DNA of 64,000 bases from Myxococcales bacterium (GCA_012798435.1 JAAZNF010000051.1:1-64000), one strand, 5' to 3'. Shown: positions 37,011-46,835, counted from the stretch's first letter. Program-made: numbers and translations. The notes: generated from the sequence alone by a model not told the origin.

Positions 37011-37805
37011 GTGCGCTCATCGCCTGCCAACCTGTGGCGCCGCCGGCACCTGGTCCGGGTGCTGGTCACCTCCAACCTCAAGCGCCAGAGCCGCCATTCC
37101 GCGCTGGGATACCTGTGGTGGCTGATCGACCCGCTGCTGATGACGGGCGTGTACTACGTGGTGGTGTCGATCCTGTTCCGGCGCGGCGGCCACGACCAGC
37201 CCTACATCCTGTTTTTGATGTGCGGCCTCCTGCCCTGGAAGGCCTTCTCGGACTCGGTGGGCCAGAGCGTGGGCGCCATCAAAGGCTCGGCCGGCATCAT
37301 CAAGGCCATCCCGTTCCCCAAGGCGGTGCTGCCGCTCTCGTTCGTGCTCTCCAATCTGGTGTTCTTCGCCTTCGGCTTGGTGGTGCTGATTCTGCTTTCG
37401 TTGGCCTACGGTCCCCAGTATGGGACCTGGCCGGGAGCGGCCTACCTGTGGCTGCCGCTGGTGCTGCTCGTCCAGCTCCTCTTCACCTGCGGCGTCGCCT
37501 TCTTCGTCTCGACCATGGGGGTGCTGTTCTCCGACACCGCCAACATCACCGGGCACATCCTGCGCATGTGGTACTTCCTGTCTCCGGGGCTCTACAGCCT
37601 GGACCAGATCCCCGCGGGGTTGCGGAGCTGGTTCCGACTCAACCCGTTTTGCGGCCTGATGGAGAGCTACCGCGCCATCGTCATGAACGACAGCGCGCCG
37701 CCGATGTTCGAGCTGGGCATCGCGGCCGCGATCAGCGTCGTTACGCTTGGCGCGGGTCACTGGTTGTTCCAGGCCCGCGAAGGCACCTTCGTGCAGAGGC
37801 TGTGA
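37011..37805 (+). CDS. wzm: Polysaccharide ABC exporter permease (Wzm/TagG type)
   Basis: 264 residues, GTG start nine bases after the previous stop. The N-terminal signature LKRQSRHSALGYLWWLIDPL is the ABC-2 polysaccharide-export motif. Six hydrophobic segments follow (DPLLMTGVYYVVVSILF, LVFFAFGLVVLILLSLAYG and others). It moves lipid-linked glycan across the inner membrane together with the ATPase encoded three bases downstream. Confidence 0.9.
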   Translation: MRSSPANLWRRRHLVRVLVTSNLKRQSRHSALGYLWWLIDPLLMTGVYYVVVSILFRRGGHDQPYILFLMCGLLPWKAFSDSVGQSVGAIKGSAGIIKAIPFPKAVLPLSFVLSNLVFFAFGLVVLILLSLAYGPQYGTWPGAAYLWLPLVLLVQLLFTCGVAFFVSTMGVLFSDTANITGHILRMWYFLSPGLYSLDQIPAGLRSWFRLNPFCGLMESYRAIVMNDSAPPMFELGIAAAISVVTLGAGHWLFQAREGTFVQRL

Positions 37806-37808
37806 GCG

Positions 37809-38543
37809 ATGGATGCCGCCAACCTCATCGAGGTGGAAAACCTCGACATGCGCTATCGCGTGTACCGCTCCCGGCGGCACTCGCTGCGGGAGGCCGTGTT
37901 CCGCACCCTCCTGCTGCGGGACGAACGGGTCGACGTGTGGGCGCTCCAAGATGTGAGCTTCTCCGTGCGTAGAGGCGAGGCCCTGGGCATCATCGGCAAG
38001 AACGGCTCGGGTAAATCCACCCTGTGCCTCATCCTGTCGCGCATCCTCTCGCCCACGCGGGGGCGGGTCGACATCGCCGGCCGGGTGTCGGCGCTGCTCT
38101 CGCTCGGGGCCGGTTTCCAGACCGATCTCACCGGGCGCGAGAACATCTACCTCCAGGGCGCCTTCATGGGCCACCGCATCCAGGACATCGACGCCCGGTT
38201 CCGCGAGATCGTCGAGTTCTCGGAGCTCGGGGAGTTCATCGACTTTCCGGTGCGCACCTATTCCAGCGGGATGCTGGCCCGTCTGGCCTTCAGCATCGCC
38301 GCCTCCATCGAGCCCGAGATCCTGGTGGTGGACGAACTCATGGGGGTCGGGGATCTGAGCTTCCAGGAGAAGAGCGCCGCGCGCATGAACGAGTTGATCC
38401 ACAAGAGCCAGGGACTGGTGGTGGTCTCGCACAACATGGACACCATCCGCTCCCTGTGCTCAAAGGTGATCTGGCTGGAACGGGGCCGGCTGGTCGCCCA
38501 GGGGCGCGCCGAGGACATCATCCCCCGCTACGAGGCGAGCTGA
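37809..38543 (+). CDS. wzt: Polysaccharide ABC exporter ATPase (Wzt/TagH type)
   Basis: 244 residues. Walker A is GKNGSGKS (about residues 63-70), the signature region is YSSGMLARLAFSIA, Walker B is EILVVDELMGVGD and the H-loop His is in VVSHNMD. The sequence GRVSALLSLGAGFQTDLTGREN is diagnostic of O-antigen/teichoic-acid exporters. There is no C-terminal carbohydrate-binding domain, so export probably does not depend on a capped glycan end. Confidence 0.93.
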   Translation: MDAANLIEVENLDMRYRVYRSRRHSLREAVFRTLLLRDERVDVWALQDVSFSVRRGEALGIIGKNGSGKSTLCLILSRILSPTRGRVDIAGRVSALLSLGAGFQTDLTGRENIYLQGAFMGHRIQDIDARFREIVEFSELGEFIDFPVRTYSSGMLARLAFSIAASIEPEILVVDELMGVGDLSFQEKSAARMNELIHKSQGLVVVSHNMDTIRSLCSKVIWLERGRLVAQGRAEDIIPRYEAS

Positions 38544-38546
38544 CGA

Positions 38547-39755
38547 ATGAGCCGACATCCCCGCCAACCCGCGGGTGGGGGCCGGGTGTGTATGCTGGTG
38601 CACCACTACTTCCCGCGGGATCCGCGGGTGCGGCGTGAGGCCCTGGCCCTGGCCCGCGCCGGCCTGGAGGTGACGGTCCTGGCGCTACGCCGGCCCGGCG
38701 AGCCGGCCCGCGAGACCTGGCAGGGCATCTCGGTGGTGCGCCTGCCGGTCCAGCGCCACCGGGGCAGCCCGCTGCCGGTGTACCTGGCCGAGTACCTGGC
38801 CTTCTCGGCGGCGGCCTCGGCGACCGTGCTGTGGTTGGCCGCGCGCCGGCCGTTCGATGTGGCCCACGTGCACACCCCGCCGGATTTCCTGCTGGGCGCG
38901 GCCTGGCCGCTGCGGCTGCAGGGGACCCGCCTGATCCTGGACAATCACGATCCCACCCCGGAGCTGTACCAGAGCCGCTTCCGCGGCGCCGGCGGCCCGG
39001 CCATCCGGCGCATCATCGAGACGGTGGAAAGTCGCTCCTGCCGCGCCTGCGATCGCGTGGTCACCGCCACCGAGGCCTTCCGCCGCTGCCTGACCGAGCG
39101 GGGCGTGCCCGCCGAGCGTATCCGGGTGGTGCACAACTCACCCGATCCGGAAGTCTTCGATCGGCGCCGGGTCCAGCCGCTGCCTCGAGAGGCGCGGGAG
39201 TTCCGCATCGTGCACCACGGCACCCTGATGCACCGGTACGGCGAGGACGTTCTGCTCGATGCCTTCCGGCTGCTCCAGGAGCGGGTGCCCTCCGCCCGTC
39301 TGCACGTGTACGGCGAGGGTGATCTGCTGCCGCGCCTGCGCCGCATGGCCGCAGTCGAGCCGCTGCGCGGCCGGGTGTTTTTACACGGCGAGGTGAGCCA
39401 GGAGGAGATCGCGGCCGCCCTGGCCGCGGCGGACGTCGCCGTCGTGCCCAACCGCGCCGGCGGCATCATGGACCTGGCCTTCCCCACCAAGCTGCTCTAG
39501 GCCATGCAGATGGGAGTGCCCGTCGTCGCCAGCGCCACCCGGCTGGTGGCCGAGACCTTCCCGAACTGCGTGGCGTTGGTGCCGCCGGGAGACGTGGCGG
39601 CGCTGGCCCACACCCTGTACGAGCTGGCGCTGCGGCCGGATGCGCGGCGGCGGCTCTCGGCGGAGGGGTACCGCGAGGTGCAGCGCTTTTCCTGGGAGAC
39701 AGAGAGGGAGAAACTGCTCGGGCTGTACCGGGAGCTGGGTTGCCGGATGCCCTGA
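38547..39755 (+). pseudogene. Family-4 glycosyltransferase interrupted by one in-frame amber codon
   Basis: Read through, this is a 402-codon GT4 enzyme of GT-B fold: an N-terminal acceptor domain (HHYFPRDPRVRREALALAR, DVAHVHTPPDFLL) and a C-terminal nucleotide-sugar domain (FRIVHHGTLMHRYGEDVLL). At 39498-39500 the frame has TAG in FPTKLL-stop-AMQMGVPVVAS. Family members have Glu there (KLLEAM), so one G-to-T change would explain it. The distal 83 codons stay in frame to 39755 and are well conserved. Either a recent nonsense mutation, a sequencing error, or two split products. TAG is used as an ordinary stop in other genes of this window. Confidence 0.8.
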
Positions 39756-39768
39756 GCGCACCGCGGCC

Positions 39769-41217
39769 ATGCCGATCCACCGCGACAGCTCCGGCGAGCG
39801 CCTGATCCTGGTCGTGCTCGACCTGCTCTCGTTTTTCCTCGCGGCCAACCTGGCCTTCGACCTGCGCTACCACTTCCTCGACTGGCACGAGCTGGGCCTG
39901 CCGGTGAAGGCCGGGCCGGCCCCGTGGGGCGCACTGTACCAGGCCTTGCCCTATCTGCTGCTCGGCTGGTTCGTCATGTTCAGCATCTTCGGCGTGTATC
40001 GGCAGGGCCCCGACTGGCGCGAGCGGCAGATGCAGGTGTTCAAGGCCCAGGTGGCCTTCTTCCTGCTCATGTTCGCCACCACCTTCTTCTACCGCGGCTT
40101 CTCCTATTCCCGGGGCGCCGCCTTGTTCCTGGTGCCGCTCTCCATGGGGTTCACCTTCGGGCTGCGCGGACTCTTCGCGTTCACGCGGGGGCGCCTGATG
40201 CGCTCAGAGATCTTGCGCGAGCGGGTCCTGCTCGTTGGCTGGTCGCGGGAATCTGTGGACCTCGTCCGCCGCCTGGAATCGCCGGAGCGGCCCTTTCGCC
40301 TGGCGGGCGTCCTTCTCCGGGAGGGCCAACCCCCGCCGGACGGCGTCCGGCAGCTCGGGCTCATCGACGATCTGGGCCGGGTGTTGACGCGGGAGCCCGT
40401 CGAGCGGGTGTTGTTCCAGGAATCCGAGCTTTCCCGTCGGGAGATGACCCTGCTTCTGGAGACCTGCGCGCGCCACCGGGTGGAGTGGTCGGTGGTCCCG
40501 TACCTGGCCTCCGCCTTCTCCGACCGGTTGCGGCTGGATAGCCTGGGCGGATTGCCGGTGCTGTCGCCGCGCGGCAGCAACATCGTGGGCCTCAACTGGC
40601 TCATCAAGCGCCTCTTCGACCTCGCGGCCGCCGCCACCTTGGCGGTCGCGCTGTCGCCGATCCTGCTGTCGTGCGCGCTCCTGGTGCGCCTGAGCTCTCC
40701 CGGGCCGGTGCTGTTCGTACAGAAGCGGGTGGGGCGGCGCGGCCGGGAGTTCCCCTTCTACAAATTTCGCACGATGGTGGCCGGCGCCCGGGATCGCCAG
40801 CACCAGCAGGTCATGGAACAGGTGATCCGGGACGGGCAGGCGCCGGCCCAGGAAGGGGAGGCGCCGCTCTTCAAGATGATCGACGACCCGCGCATCACCC
40901 GGCTGGGTCGCTTTTTGCGGCGCTACTCGCTGGACGAGCTCCCTCAACTCGTCAACGTGCTCAAGGGGGACATGAGCCTGGTCGGCCCCCGGCCGGCACT
41001 GCCGTACGAGGTGGCCATGTACTCGGAGCGGGCCCGGCGCCGGCTCGAGGTGTTCCCCGGCATCACCGGCTTGTGGCAGGTCTCGGGTCGCAACCGGCTG
41101 CCGTTCGACGCCATGATCGACCTCGACATCCAGTACCTCGAGAACTGGTCCCTGGGGCTGGACATCCGCATCCTGGCCAGGACCCTGATCGCGGTATTCA
41201 CCCAGCGGGGGTACTGA
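39769..41217 (+). CDS. Polyprenyl-phosphate sugar-1-phosphate transferase
   Basis: 482 residues, WbaP/WcaJ class. The N-terminal 130 residues contain about four transmembrane helices, a Rossmann-like central part follows, and the catalytic C-terminus starts at about residue 290 with a reentrant helix (FDLAAAATLAVALSPILL) and the motifs PFYKFRTMV, RFLRRYSLDELPQLVNVLKG, MSLVGPRPALP and GITGLWQVSGRN. It transfers sugar-1-phosphate to undecaprenyl phosphate and thus starts repeat-unit synthesis for the polysaccharide exported by the adjacent ABC genes. Confidence 0.92.
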   Translation: MPIHRDSSGERLILVVLDLLSFFLAANLAFDLRYHFLDWHELGLPVKAGPAPWGALYQALPYLLLGWFVMFSIFGVYRQGPDWRERQMQVFKAQVAFFLLMFATTFFYRGFSYSRGAALFLVPLSMGFTFGLRGLFAFTRGRLMRSEILRERVLLVGWSRESVDLVRRLESPERPFRLAGVLLREGQPPPDGVRQLGLIDDLGRVLTREPVERVLFQESELSRREMTLLLETCARHRVEWSVVPYLASAFSDRLRLDSLGGLPVLSPRGSNIVGLNWLIKRLFDLAAAATLAVALSPILLSCALLVRLSSPGPVLFVQKRVGRRGREFPFYKFRTMVAGARDRQHQQVMEQVIRDGQAPAQEGEAPLFKMIDDPRITRLGRFLRRYSLDELPQLVNVLKGDMSLVGPRPALPYEVAMYSERARRRLEVFPGITGLWQVSGRNRLPFDAMIDLDIQYLENWSLGLDIRILARTLIAVFTQRGY

Positions 41218-42039
41218 ATGCGGCGCGCCTCCCAGACCCGGGCAGGGCGACTGCGGGCCGGCGAGACCCTGGATCGGGTATGCGGCGCGCTCGACATCAT
41301 CCAGGCGCGGGACGGGTACCGCTTCGGGATGGAGGCGCTGTTCTTGTGCGGGTTCGTGGCGGGGCGGGCGGAGTGCGTGCTCGACCTGGGGACCGGCTGC
41401 GGGATCATCCCCCTGGTCTTGTTGTGGAGCGGCAAGGCCCGGCGCGCCACGGGCATCGAGCTGCAAGAGGCCATGTGCGATCGCGCGCGCCGCTCGGCGC
41501 GCAAAAACGGTCTGGCCCGCCATTTCGTGGTGATCGAGGGAGACATCCGAACGCCTCCGACCGATCTTCCCGCGGGAGGGTTCGATCTGGTGACCGCCAA
41601 CCCGCCGTTCTTCGAGATCGGGCGGGGGCGGACCTGTCCGAACGCGGAGCGGGCGCTGGCCCGCGAGGAGCGGTGCGGCACGTTGCAGGACTTCGTGAGC
41701 GCCGCCCATCGCATGCTCGTCCCCCGGGGCCGGTTGGTGTTGGTCTTTTCGCCGCGCCGCCTGGAATCGGCGCTGCAGGCGTGCCGTTCGGAAGGTCTTT
41801 CTCCGACCCGCTTGCGGTTCGTTCATCCGCGAGCGGATCTTCCTCCCCGGCACGTCCTGTTGGAGGCCCGTCTGGCGACCCGCTCTGCGCTCGACATCGA
41901 ACCGCCGCTCCTCATCCAGGACGCGGATGGGCACGCGACCGCTGAGTTCCAGGCGTGGATGTACCCGGCCCGCGGACGGCTCGCGCAGAAGCCGCCACCG
42001 TCACCCGTCAGGGGAGTCCGGGTGCCCAGTCCAGGTTGA
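41218..42039 (+). CDS. TrmN6/YfiC-like SAM-dependent methyltransferase
   Basis: 273 residues; the ATG follows the previous stop directly (TGAATG). SAM-binding motif I is LDLGTGCGIIPLVL and the catalytic motif NPPF is in LVTANPPFFEIG, the signature of adenine-N6 methyltransferases acting on tRNA1-Val A37. The Pro/Gly-rich C-terminal 15 residues overlap the convergent lipoprotein gene by 32 bases, so a slightly shorter ancestral end is possible. Substrate assignment rests on motif similarity. Confidence 0.82.
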   Translation: MRRASQTRAGRLRAGETLDRVCGALDIIQARDGYRFGMEALFLCGFVAGRAECVLDLGTGCGIIPLVLLWSGKARRATGIELQEAMCDRARRSARKNGLARHFVVIEGDIRTPPTDLPAGGFDLVTANPPFFEIGRGRTCPNAERALAREERCGTLQDFVSAAHRMLVPRGRLVLVFSPRRLESALQACRSEGLSPTRLRFVHPRADLPPRHVLLEARLATRSALDIEPPLLIQDADGHATAEFQAWMYPARGRLAQKPPPSPVRGVRVPSPG

Positions 42040-43138
42040 CGATGGTGATCCCGTCACCGAACACCTTGAAGCGGATCTCACCGAGCGGGACCAGCTGGCC
42101 CTGTCCGTCCTGGGCCACGCACGAGAGGCGGTGATCCCCGGCCGGGAGATCGATGCCCGCGTACAGGCCGTTGTTGTTGGTGGACTTCTGCGCCTTGTCG
42201 GGCCGGGGGTTCTCGGCGTTGTTGAAGTACGCGATCTGGTCGGGCGCCTGCACGAAGCCGCAACGCGCTCCCTTGACGGGCCGGTAGCGGCAATCGCGGA
42301 TGGTGCCGGCCACCGCGCCATGGCCGGTGGGCAGCCGGGAAATCCCGAGCGTCAGCAAAATCACGTTGTAGGTGGCCTGGGAGATGGCGTAGCCGCGCCA
42401 GGGCAGAAGCTCGATCTCGGACCCGGTCCTCGGATCCTGGACCTTGGTGCGGGCGTCGAAGACGAAGTTCCCGCCACCCTCGTCCACTGCCAGATCCGCC
42501 CACAGCACCACGTTGTACTTGTAGGTGGTGACGAATCCCCCGTTGGGGTCATAGCTCTTCACGATGAGCGGGGTGTTGGTGGGCACGTCGGCGATGGAGA
42601 AGGAACCGTAACTGGAGCAGTGTTCGCGATCCTCGACCACCTCGACGTCGAGCGACGAGGCCTTGGTGGGATCCTGGGAACCGCTGTACACGGCCAGGCG
42701 CGTACCCACCGTGTTCTGGTTGATGCCAAAGGCGTCCACGCACCCCCGGTAGGTCACCGTGGCCGGCGTGGCGTCGGGCAGGGGGACGGCGCAGAACCCG
42801 CCGCGGCAGCGCAGCGGTTTCCCCGCGGCGTCCTGGGGACAATCGATGTCCGCGGTGCAAGGCGCCACGTTGTGGCAGGAGAGGTCCGCCGCCTCCGTGC
42901 ACTGATACACGTTCTCCTGCACCTCGACGCAACCCTGGGCGGCGGTGTCCGGCTTCGAGACGCACACCGAGGCGTTGACGCAGATTTCGCTGCTCAGACA
43001 TTGTTGGGTCCCGCAAGCATTTCCGTTGTCGTCGGTCGGGTGGGCGCCGTCGGCGTCCAGCCCCGCGTCGCCGCCGTTCCCGCCGCCGCTGCACGCCGCC
43101 AGCCAGATTGCCGCCGTCCACGCCATGGCCCGCTTCAT
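42008..43138 (-). CDS. Cys-rich lipoprotein
   Basis: 376 residues. Lipobox LAAC with Cys16 (MKRAMAWTAAIWLAAC), then a Gly/Asp linker (about 17-40), a Cys-rich segment with CTADIDC and CRGGFC to about residue 120, and a beta-rich C-terminal domain ending in an Ig-like strand pattern (LPAGDHRLSCVAQDG). The start overlaps the stop of the DUF721 gene (ATGA), so it belongs to the efflux operon transcript. Probably outer-membrane and surface exposed; function unknown. Confidence 0.75.
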   Translation of the reverse strand: MKRAMAWTAAIWLAACSGGGNGGDAGLDADGAHPTDDNGNACGTQQCLSSEICVNASVCVSKPDTAAQGCVEVQENVYQCTEAADLSCHNVAPCTADIDCPQDAAGKPLRCRGGFCAVPLPDATPATVTYRGCVDAFGINQNTVGTRLAVYSGSQDPTKASSLDVEVVEDREHCSSYGSFSIADVPTNTPLIVKSYDPNGGFVTTYKYNVVLWADLAVDEGGGNFVFDARTKVQDPRTGSEIELLPWRGYAISQATYNVILLTLGISRLPTGHGAVAGTIRDCRYRPVKGARCGFVQAPDQIAYFNNAENPRPDKAQKSTNNNGLYAGIDLPAGDHRLSCVAQDGQGQLVPLGEIRFKVFGDGITIVNLDWAPGLP

Positions 43139-43677
43139 GTCTTTCCTCCCGGTTCGCTATCCGATGAATGGTCTACCCCGCTGCGGCCTCGCCGGTCAAG
43201 CCGCCGCAGCCGGGCCAGGCTCGCGCGGAGGATGGCCTGCCGCAGCGCCTCGTCGCTGACTTGTTCGGCTGCCTGCTCCGCCTCGCGTATCATGGCGTCG
43301 GTGACCGGCGCAAGGCATGCGGTTGCGGAAGGTTCGTGCGGCCGGATCTCCGGGGCCGGCTCACCCACCACGAACTTCAATTCTTCGACCCACTGGCCCG
43401 GCAACGCCTGCTGCAGGCGTTCCAGCAGCGGACCGGCGAGGTAGGACATCTCGTTGAGCCAGGCGTGATCGGCGACGGACAGCCGCAGCGTCTTTCTCAC
43501 CAGGCGCACCGGGACCACGTGGCGCGCCAGCATCTCACCGGCTACTTGCCGCCAACAGGAGCGGATGACCTCCAGGCGCCGCAGCGAGTGGAAACGCAGC
43601 TTGCGGGACTGGCGCTCGATGATCCCGGAGAGCTTCACCGGGGCCTTGAGGCGCGCCCGTCGAAATCGTGTGGTCAT
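43135..43677 (-). CDS. DUF721/DciA-like protein
   Basis: 180 residues. Residues 25-110 match the DUF721 pattern (VIRSCWRQVAGEMLARHVVP, LRLSVADHAWLNEMSYLAG, LLERLQQ). DUF721 includes DciA, the ancestral loader of the replicative helicase DnaB. The C-terminal 70 residues are acidic helices and then a polar tail. The ATG overlaps the stop of the RND transporter, and the stop overlaps the lipoprotein start, an unexpected partner set. DNA-replication role inferred from the family only. Confidence 0.78.
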   Translation of the reverse strand: MTTRFRRARLKAPVKLSGIIERQSRKLRFHSLRRLEVIRSCWRQVAGEMLARHVVPVRLVRKTLRLSVADHAWLNEMSYLAGPLLERLQQALPGQWVEELKFVVGEPAPEIRPHEPSATACLAPVTDAMIREAEQAAEQVSDEALRQAILRASLARLRRLDRRGRSGVDHSSDSEPGGKT

Positions 43678-46600
43678 GGCACATCCGCCGGGCGGTCCTC
43701 GGGCAGCCACTCGGTGCGCGGCCGGCGCCGAAACACGCTGAACAGGACCGGAATGAGGATCAGCGTCAACAAGGTGGAGACGGTGAGACCTCCCACCACC
43801 GCCCGCGCCAGCGGCACGTTCGACTCCGAGCCCTCGCCGATGCCGATGGCCATGGGGAGCAGCCCGAGCAGGGTGGTGAGGGTGGTCATCAAGATGGGTC
43901 GCAGCCGCACTGCGCCGGCCTCCACCACCGCCGCGAAACGATCCAGGCCCCGGCTCATCTGCACGTTGGCGAATTCCACCAGCAGGATGCCGTTGGAGAG
44001 GACGATGCCCACCATCATGATGATGCCCATGAAGGCCATGATGGAGAGCGGCGTGCCGGTGAGGGCCAGGATAGCCACCACGCCCGAGGCCCCCAGGGGC
44101 ACCGAGAACATCACGATGAAGGGGTCGAGCAGCGAGCGGAACTGCGCCGCCATGGTGGCGTAGGCCAGCAACAGGGCCAGCCCCAGCGCGAGCAAGAGGG
44201 AGCGGAACGACTCCGTCTGTTGCTCCCGCTGGCCGCCCAGCCGCAGCTCGAAGCCCGCCGGCCGCGGCAGGTTTTCCAGGCCGCGCTCGATGTCGGCCGC
44301 CACGTCGCCCAGCGGCCGCCCGTACACATTGGCGGTGACGTGCGCGATGCGCTGCTGGTGCTTCCGATCCACCTGCACCGGCCCCGCACCGGGCGCGACC
44401 TCCGCCACCGTGCGCAGCTCCACCACACGCCCGGCGCGGGTGGACAGCGGCACGGCCTCCAGATCGGCGAGGCTGGTCCGGTCCTGCTCGCGCAAACGGA
44501 CCACCACGTTGTACTCCTTGCCGGTGATCGGATCGCTGAAGATCGAGGGTTGGTTGAGGTTGCCGGCCATGGAGGTGAGCACGGTCTGGGCGATGTCGCG
44601 GGTGGTGAGGCCGAGGCGGCCGGCCTTCTCCCGGTCCACCAGGATGTCGAGCTCGGGGTAATCTTCCTCCCGGCTGGTGCGGACGTCCGCCGTCCCCGGG
44701 GTGCTTTCGACCAGGGCCATCACCCGCTGGGTCAGCAGCCGCGCCTGCGCAAAGTCCTGGCCCAGGATCTCCACATCGATGGGCGACTCGGAGCCGAAGG
44801 AGAGCATGCGCCGCACCAGACCCCCGGCGTCCAGTAGCAAGCGGCGGCCGGCGAAGCGATCCCCCAGGGCCCGCCGTACGCGCGCGATGGCTTCCTGGTC
44901 GCTGAAGGGGCGGCGGTTCGGGGGCACTAGCTGAACCCGCAGCATTCCCGAGTGGGGTCCGGTGTTGCCGCCGAAGATGGCGCCACCGCCGGACTGGCGC
45001 ACCCCCGAGTCGCTGACCAGGGCCACCAGATTCTCCGGCCCCAGCGCCTTGCGCACGATGTTCTGGATCTCGAGCAGCTCGGCGCTGGTGCGCTCCACCC
45101 GCTGGCCCACCGGGCTGCGCAGCATGACGATGATCTGGCTTTCGTCGGAATCCGGGAAGAACGTCGACCCGATGCGGGACAGGCCCAAAAAAGGCAAGGC
45201 GCAGGCCACCGCGATGCACACCGTGGCCAAAGCCCGGTGCCGCAGCACCCCTTGCAGCAGGGAGCGGTAGCCGCGCTCCAGGCCGTCGAAGAATCCCTTC
45301 CAGGCGGCGCGGAGCCGGGCGGCGAGGCCCCGGGAACGCGCGCTCTCTTCCGGGGCGCCGTCCATGATTCGCACCGAGAGCGCCGGGATCACCGTCATGG
45401 AAACGAAGTACGAGGCCGCCAGCGCGAACACGATGGCCAGGGTGAGCGGGATGAAGAGCAGCTTGGCGATCCCGCTCAGGAAGACCACCGGCAAGAAGAC
45501 CGCCATGGTGGCGACGGTGGAGGCCAACACCGGCATGGCCACCTCGCGCGCGCCCGAGAGCGCCGCCGGCACCGCGGCCCCTCCCCGGGAGCGGTGGCGG
45601 AAGATGTTCTCCAGCACCACGATGGAGTCGTCCAGCAGGCGCCCCACGCCCAGCGCCAGGCCGCCCAGGGTGAAAGTGTTGAGGCTCTGGCGCCCGATGA
45701 AGAAGAGCAGCATGAAGGTGGCCAGCAGCGACAGCGGGATGGACAGGGCGATGACCAGGGTCGAGCGGAAGGAGCGCAGGAACAGAAAGATCACCAGGAT
45801 GGCCAGCACGGCGCCCATCAGGGCCTCGTTGGCCAGCGAGTCGATGGAGGCGCGGATGTACTGGGACTGATCGAAGGTCGGGGCCACGCTCACCCCGCTG
45901 GGGATTCCCCGCAGGCGTGGGATGGCCGCGAGCACCCGGTCCACCACCTCGACCGTGTTGGCCCCGGGCTGCTTGCGCACCCACAGGTTCACGCCGCGCT
46001 TGCCGTTGACCCGCACCAGGTTGGTGAGGTTCTCTCCGCCGTCCTCGACCACGGCCACGTCGCGTACCAGCACCGCCGCCTCGCCGTCGGCGCTCACCTT
46101 GACCGGAAGCTCGGCGAAGCGCTGCACCTCGTCGATCTGGGTGTCGGTGAAGAGGCTGTATTCCACCTCGCCGACGGGCAGGCTGCCCGACGGCATGAGG
46201 AAGTTGGCCTGGGAGACTGCCGCGGTGAGATCGGCGCAGGAGAGGTTGCGCGCCGCCAGCGCGTCGCGGTCGGCCAGGATGTTCACCTGACGCACCCGGC
46301 CGCCGCTGATGTTCACCGTGGCCACCCCCGGCAAGCGCTCCAGCTGGGGCAGCACCGTGTTGTAGCCCAGGTCGTACAGCTCCCGATCGTCATGGGTCTC
46401 GCCCGACAGGGTGAGCCCGATCACCGCCATGTTGGACATGTCGACCTTGACCACGAACGGAGGTTGGGTCCCGGGCGGAAGGGCCGCCATGATCTGTTGC
46501 ACCTTCTGGATACAGTCGGTGGCGCCGGTGTTGATGTCGGCGCCCCAGTCGAAGTACACCCGCAGGATGGCCATGCCCTGGCGGGCGGTGCTCTCGATGT

Positions 46601-46832
46601 AGGTGGCGTTGGGCACGCTGGAGAGGGCGCGCTCGAGCGGGATGACCAGCGAGGCCTCCACGTCGCGCGGCCCGGCGCCCGGGTACACCACCCCGACCAC
46701 CGCGATGGGGACGGTGATCTCCGGGAAGAGATCCACCGGGATTCGCTTGAGGGAGATCCAGCCCAGCACGGCCAACACCACCGCGATCATCAACACCGCC
46801 ACGGGGTTCTTGAGAGCGGCCCGCGTCAGCAT
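43674..46832 (-). CDS. RND efflux transporter permease
   Basis: 1052 residues, the full length of the AcrB-type pump. TM1 is LKNPVAVLMIAVVLAVLGWI; twelve transmembrane segments in two halves are expected, with two large periplasmic loops. Proton-relay Asp pair is in GRLLDDSIVVLENIFRH near residue 400. LFPEITVPIAVVGVVYPGA and GTQPPFVVKVD are family hallmarks. It exports hydrophobic compounds or metals with the adaptor and TolC-type proteins encoded just upstream. Substrate unknown. Its stop overlaps the DUF721 start. Confidence 0.93.
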   Translation of the reverse strand: MLTRAALKNPVAVLMIAVVLAVLGWISLKRIPVDLFPEITVPIAVVGVVYPGAGPRDVEASLVIPLERALSSVPNATYIESTARQGMAILRVYFDWGADINTGATDCIQKVQQIMAALPPGTQPPFVVKVDMSNMAVIGLTLSGETHDDRELYDLGYNTVLPQLERLPGVATVNISGGRVRQVNILADRDALAARNLSCADLTAAVSQANFLMPSGSLPVGEVEYSLFTDTQIDEVQRFAELPVKVSADGEAAVLVRDVAVVEDGGENLTNLVRVNGKRGVNLWVRKQPGANTVEVVDRVLAAIPRLRGIPSGVSVAPTFDQSQYIRASIDSLANEALMGAVLAILVIFLFLRSFRSTLVIALSIPLSLLATFMLLFFIGRQSLNTFTLGGLALGVGRLLDDSIVVLENIFRHRSRGGAAVPAALSGAREVAMPVLASTVATMAVFLPVVFLSGIAKLLFIPLTLAIVFALAASYFVSMTVIPALSVRIMDGAPEESARSRGLAARLRAAWKGFFDGLERGYRSLLQGVLRHRALATVCIAVACALPFLGLSRIGSTFFPDSDESQIIVMLRSPVGQRVERTSAELLEIQNIVRKALGPENLVALVSDSGVRQSGGGAIFGGNTGPHSGMLRVQLVPPNRRPFSDQEAIARVRRALGDRFAGRRLLLDAGGLVRRMLSFGSESPIDVEILGQDFAQARLLTQRVMALVESTPGTADVRTSREEDYPELDILVDREKAGRLGLTTRDIAQTVLTSMAGNLNQPSIFSDPITGKEYNVVVRLREQDRTSLADLEAVPLSTRAGRVVELRTVAEVAPGAGPVQVDRKHQQRIAHVTANVYGRPLGDVAADIERGLENLPRPAGFELRLGGQREQQTESFRSLLLALGLALLLAYATMAAQFRSLLDPFIVMFSVPLGASGVVAILALTGTPLSIMAFMGIIMMVGIVLSNGILLVEFANVQMSRGLDRFAAVVEAGAVRLRPILMTTLTTLLGLLPMAIGIGEGSESNVPLARAVVGGLTVSTLLTLILIPVLFSVFRRRPRTEWLPEDRPADVP

Positions 46833-46835
46833 GCG

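Noticed and set aside
39498-39500. Amber codon recoded as an amino acid
   Set aside because: TAG is the normal stop of glyS, the RND adaptor, the 602-aa TPR gene and the radical SAM gene, so genome-wide recoding is unlikely; there is no special structure seen around the codon.
39504-39755. Independent 83-codon gene after the amber stop
   Set aside because: It is the in-frame C-terminal part of the GT4 enzyme with no ribosome site of its own.
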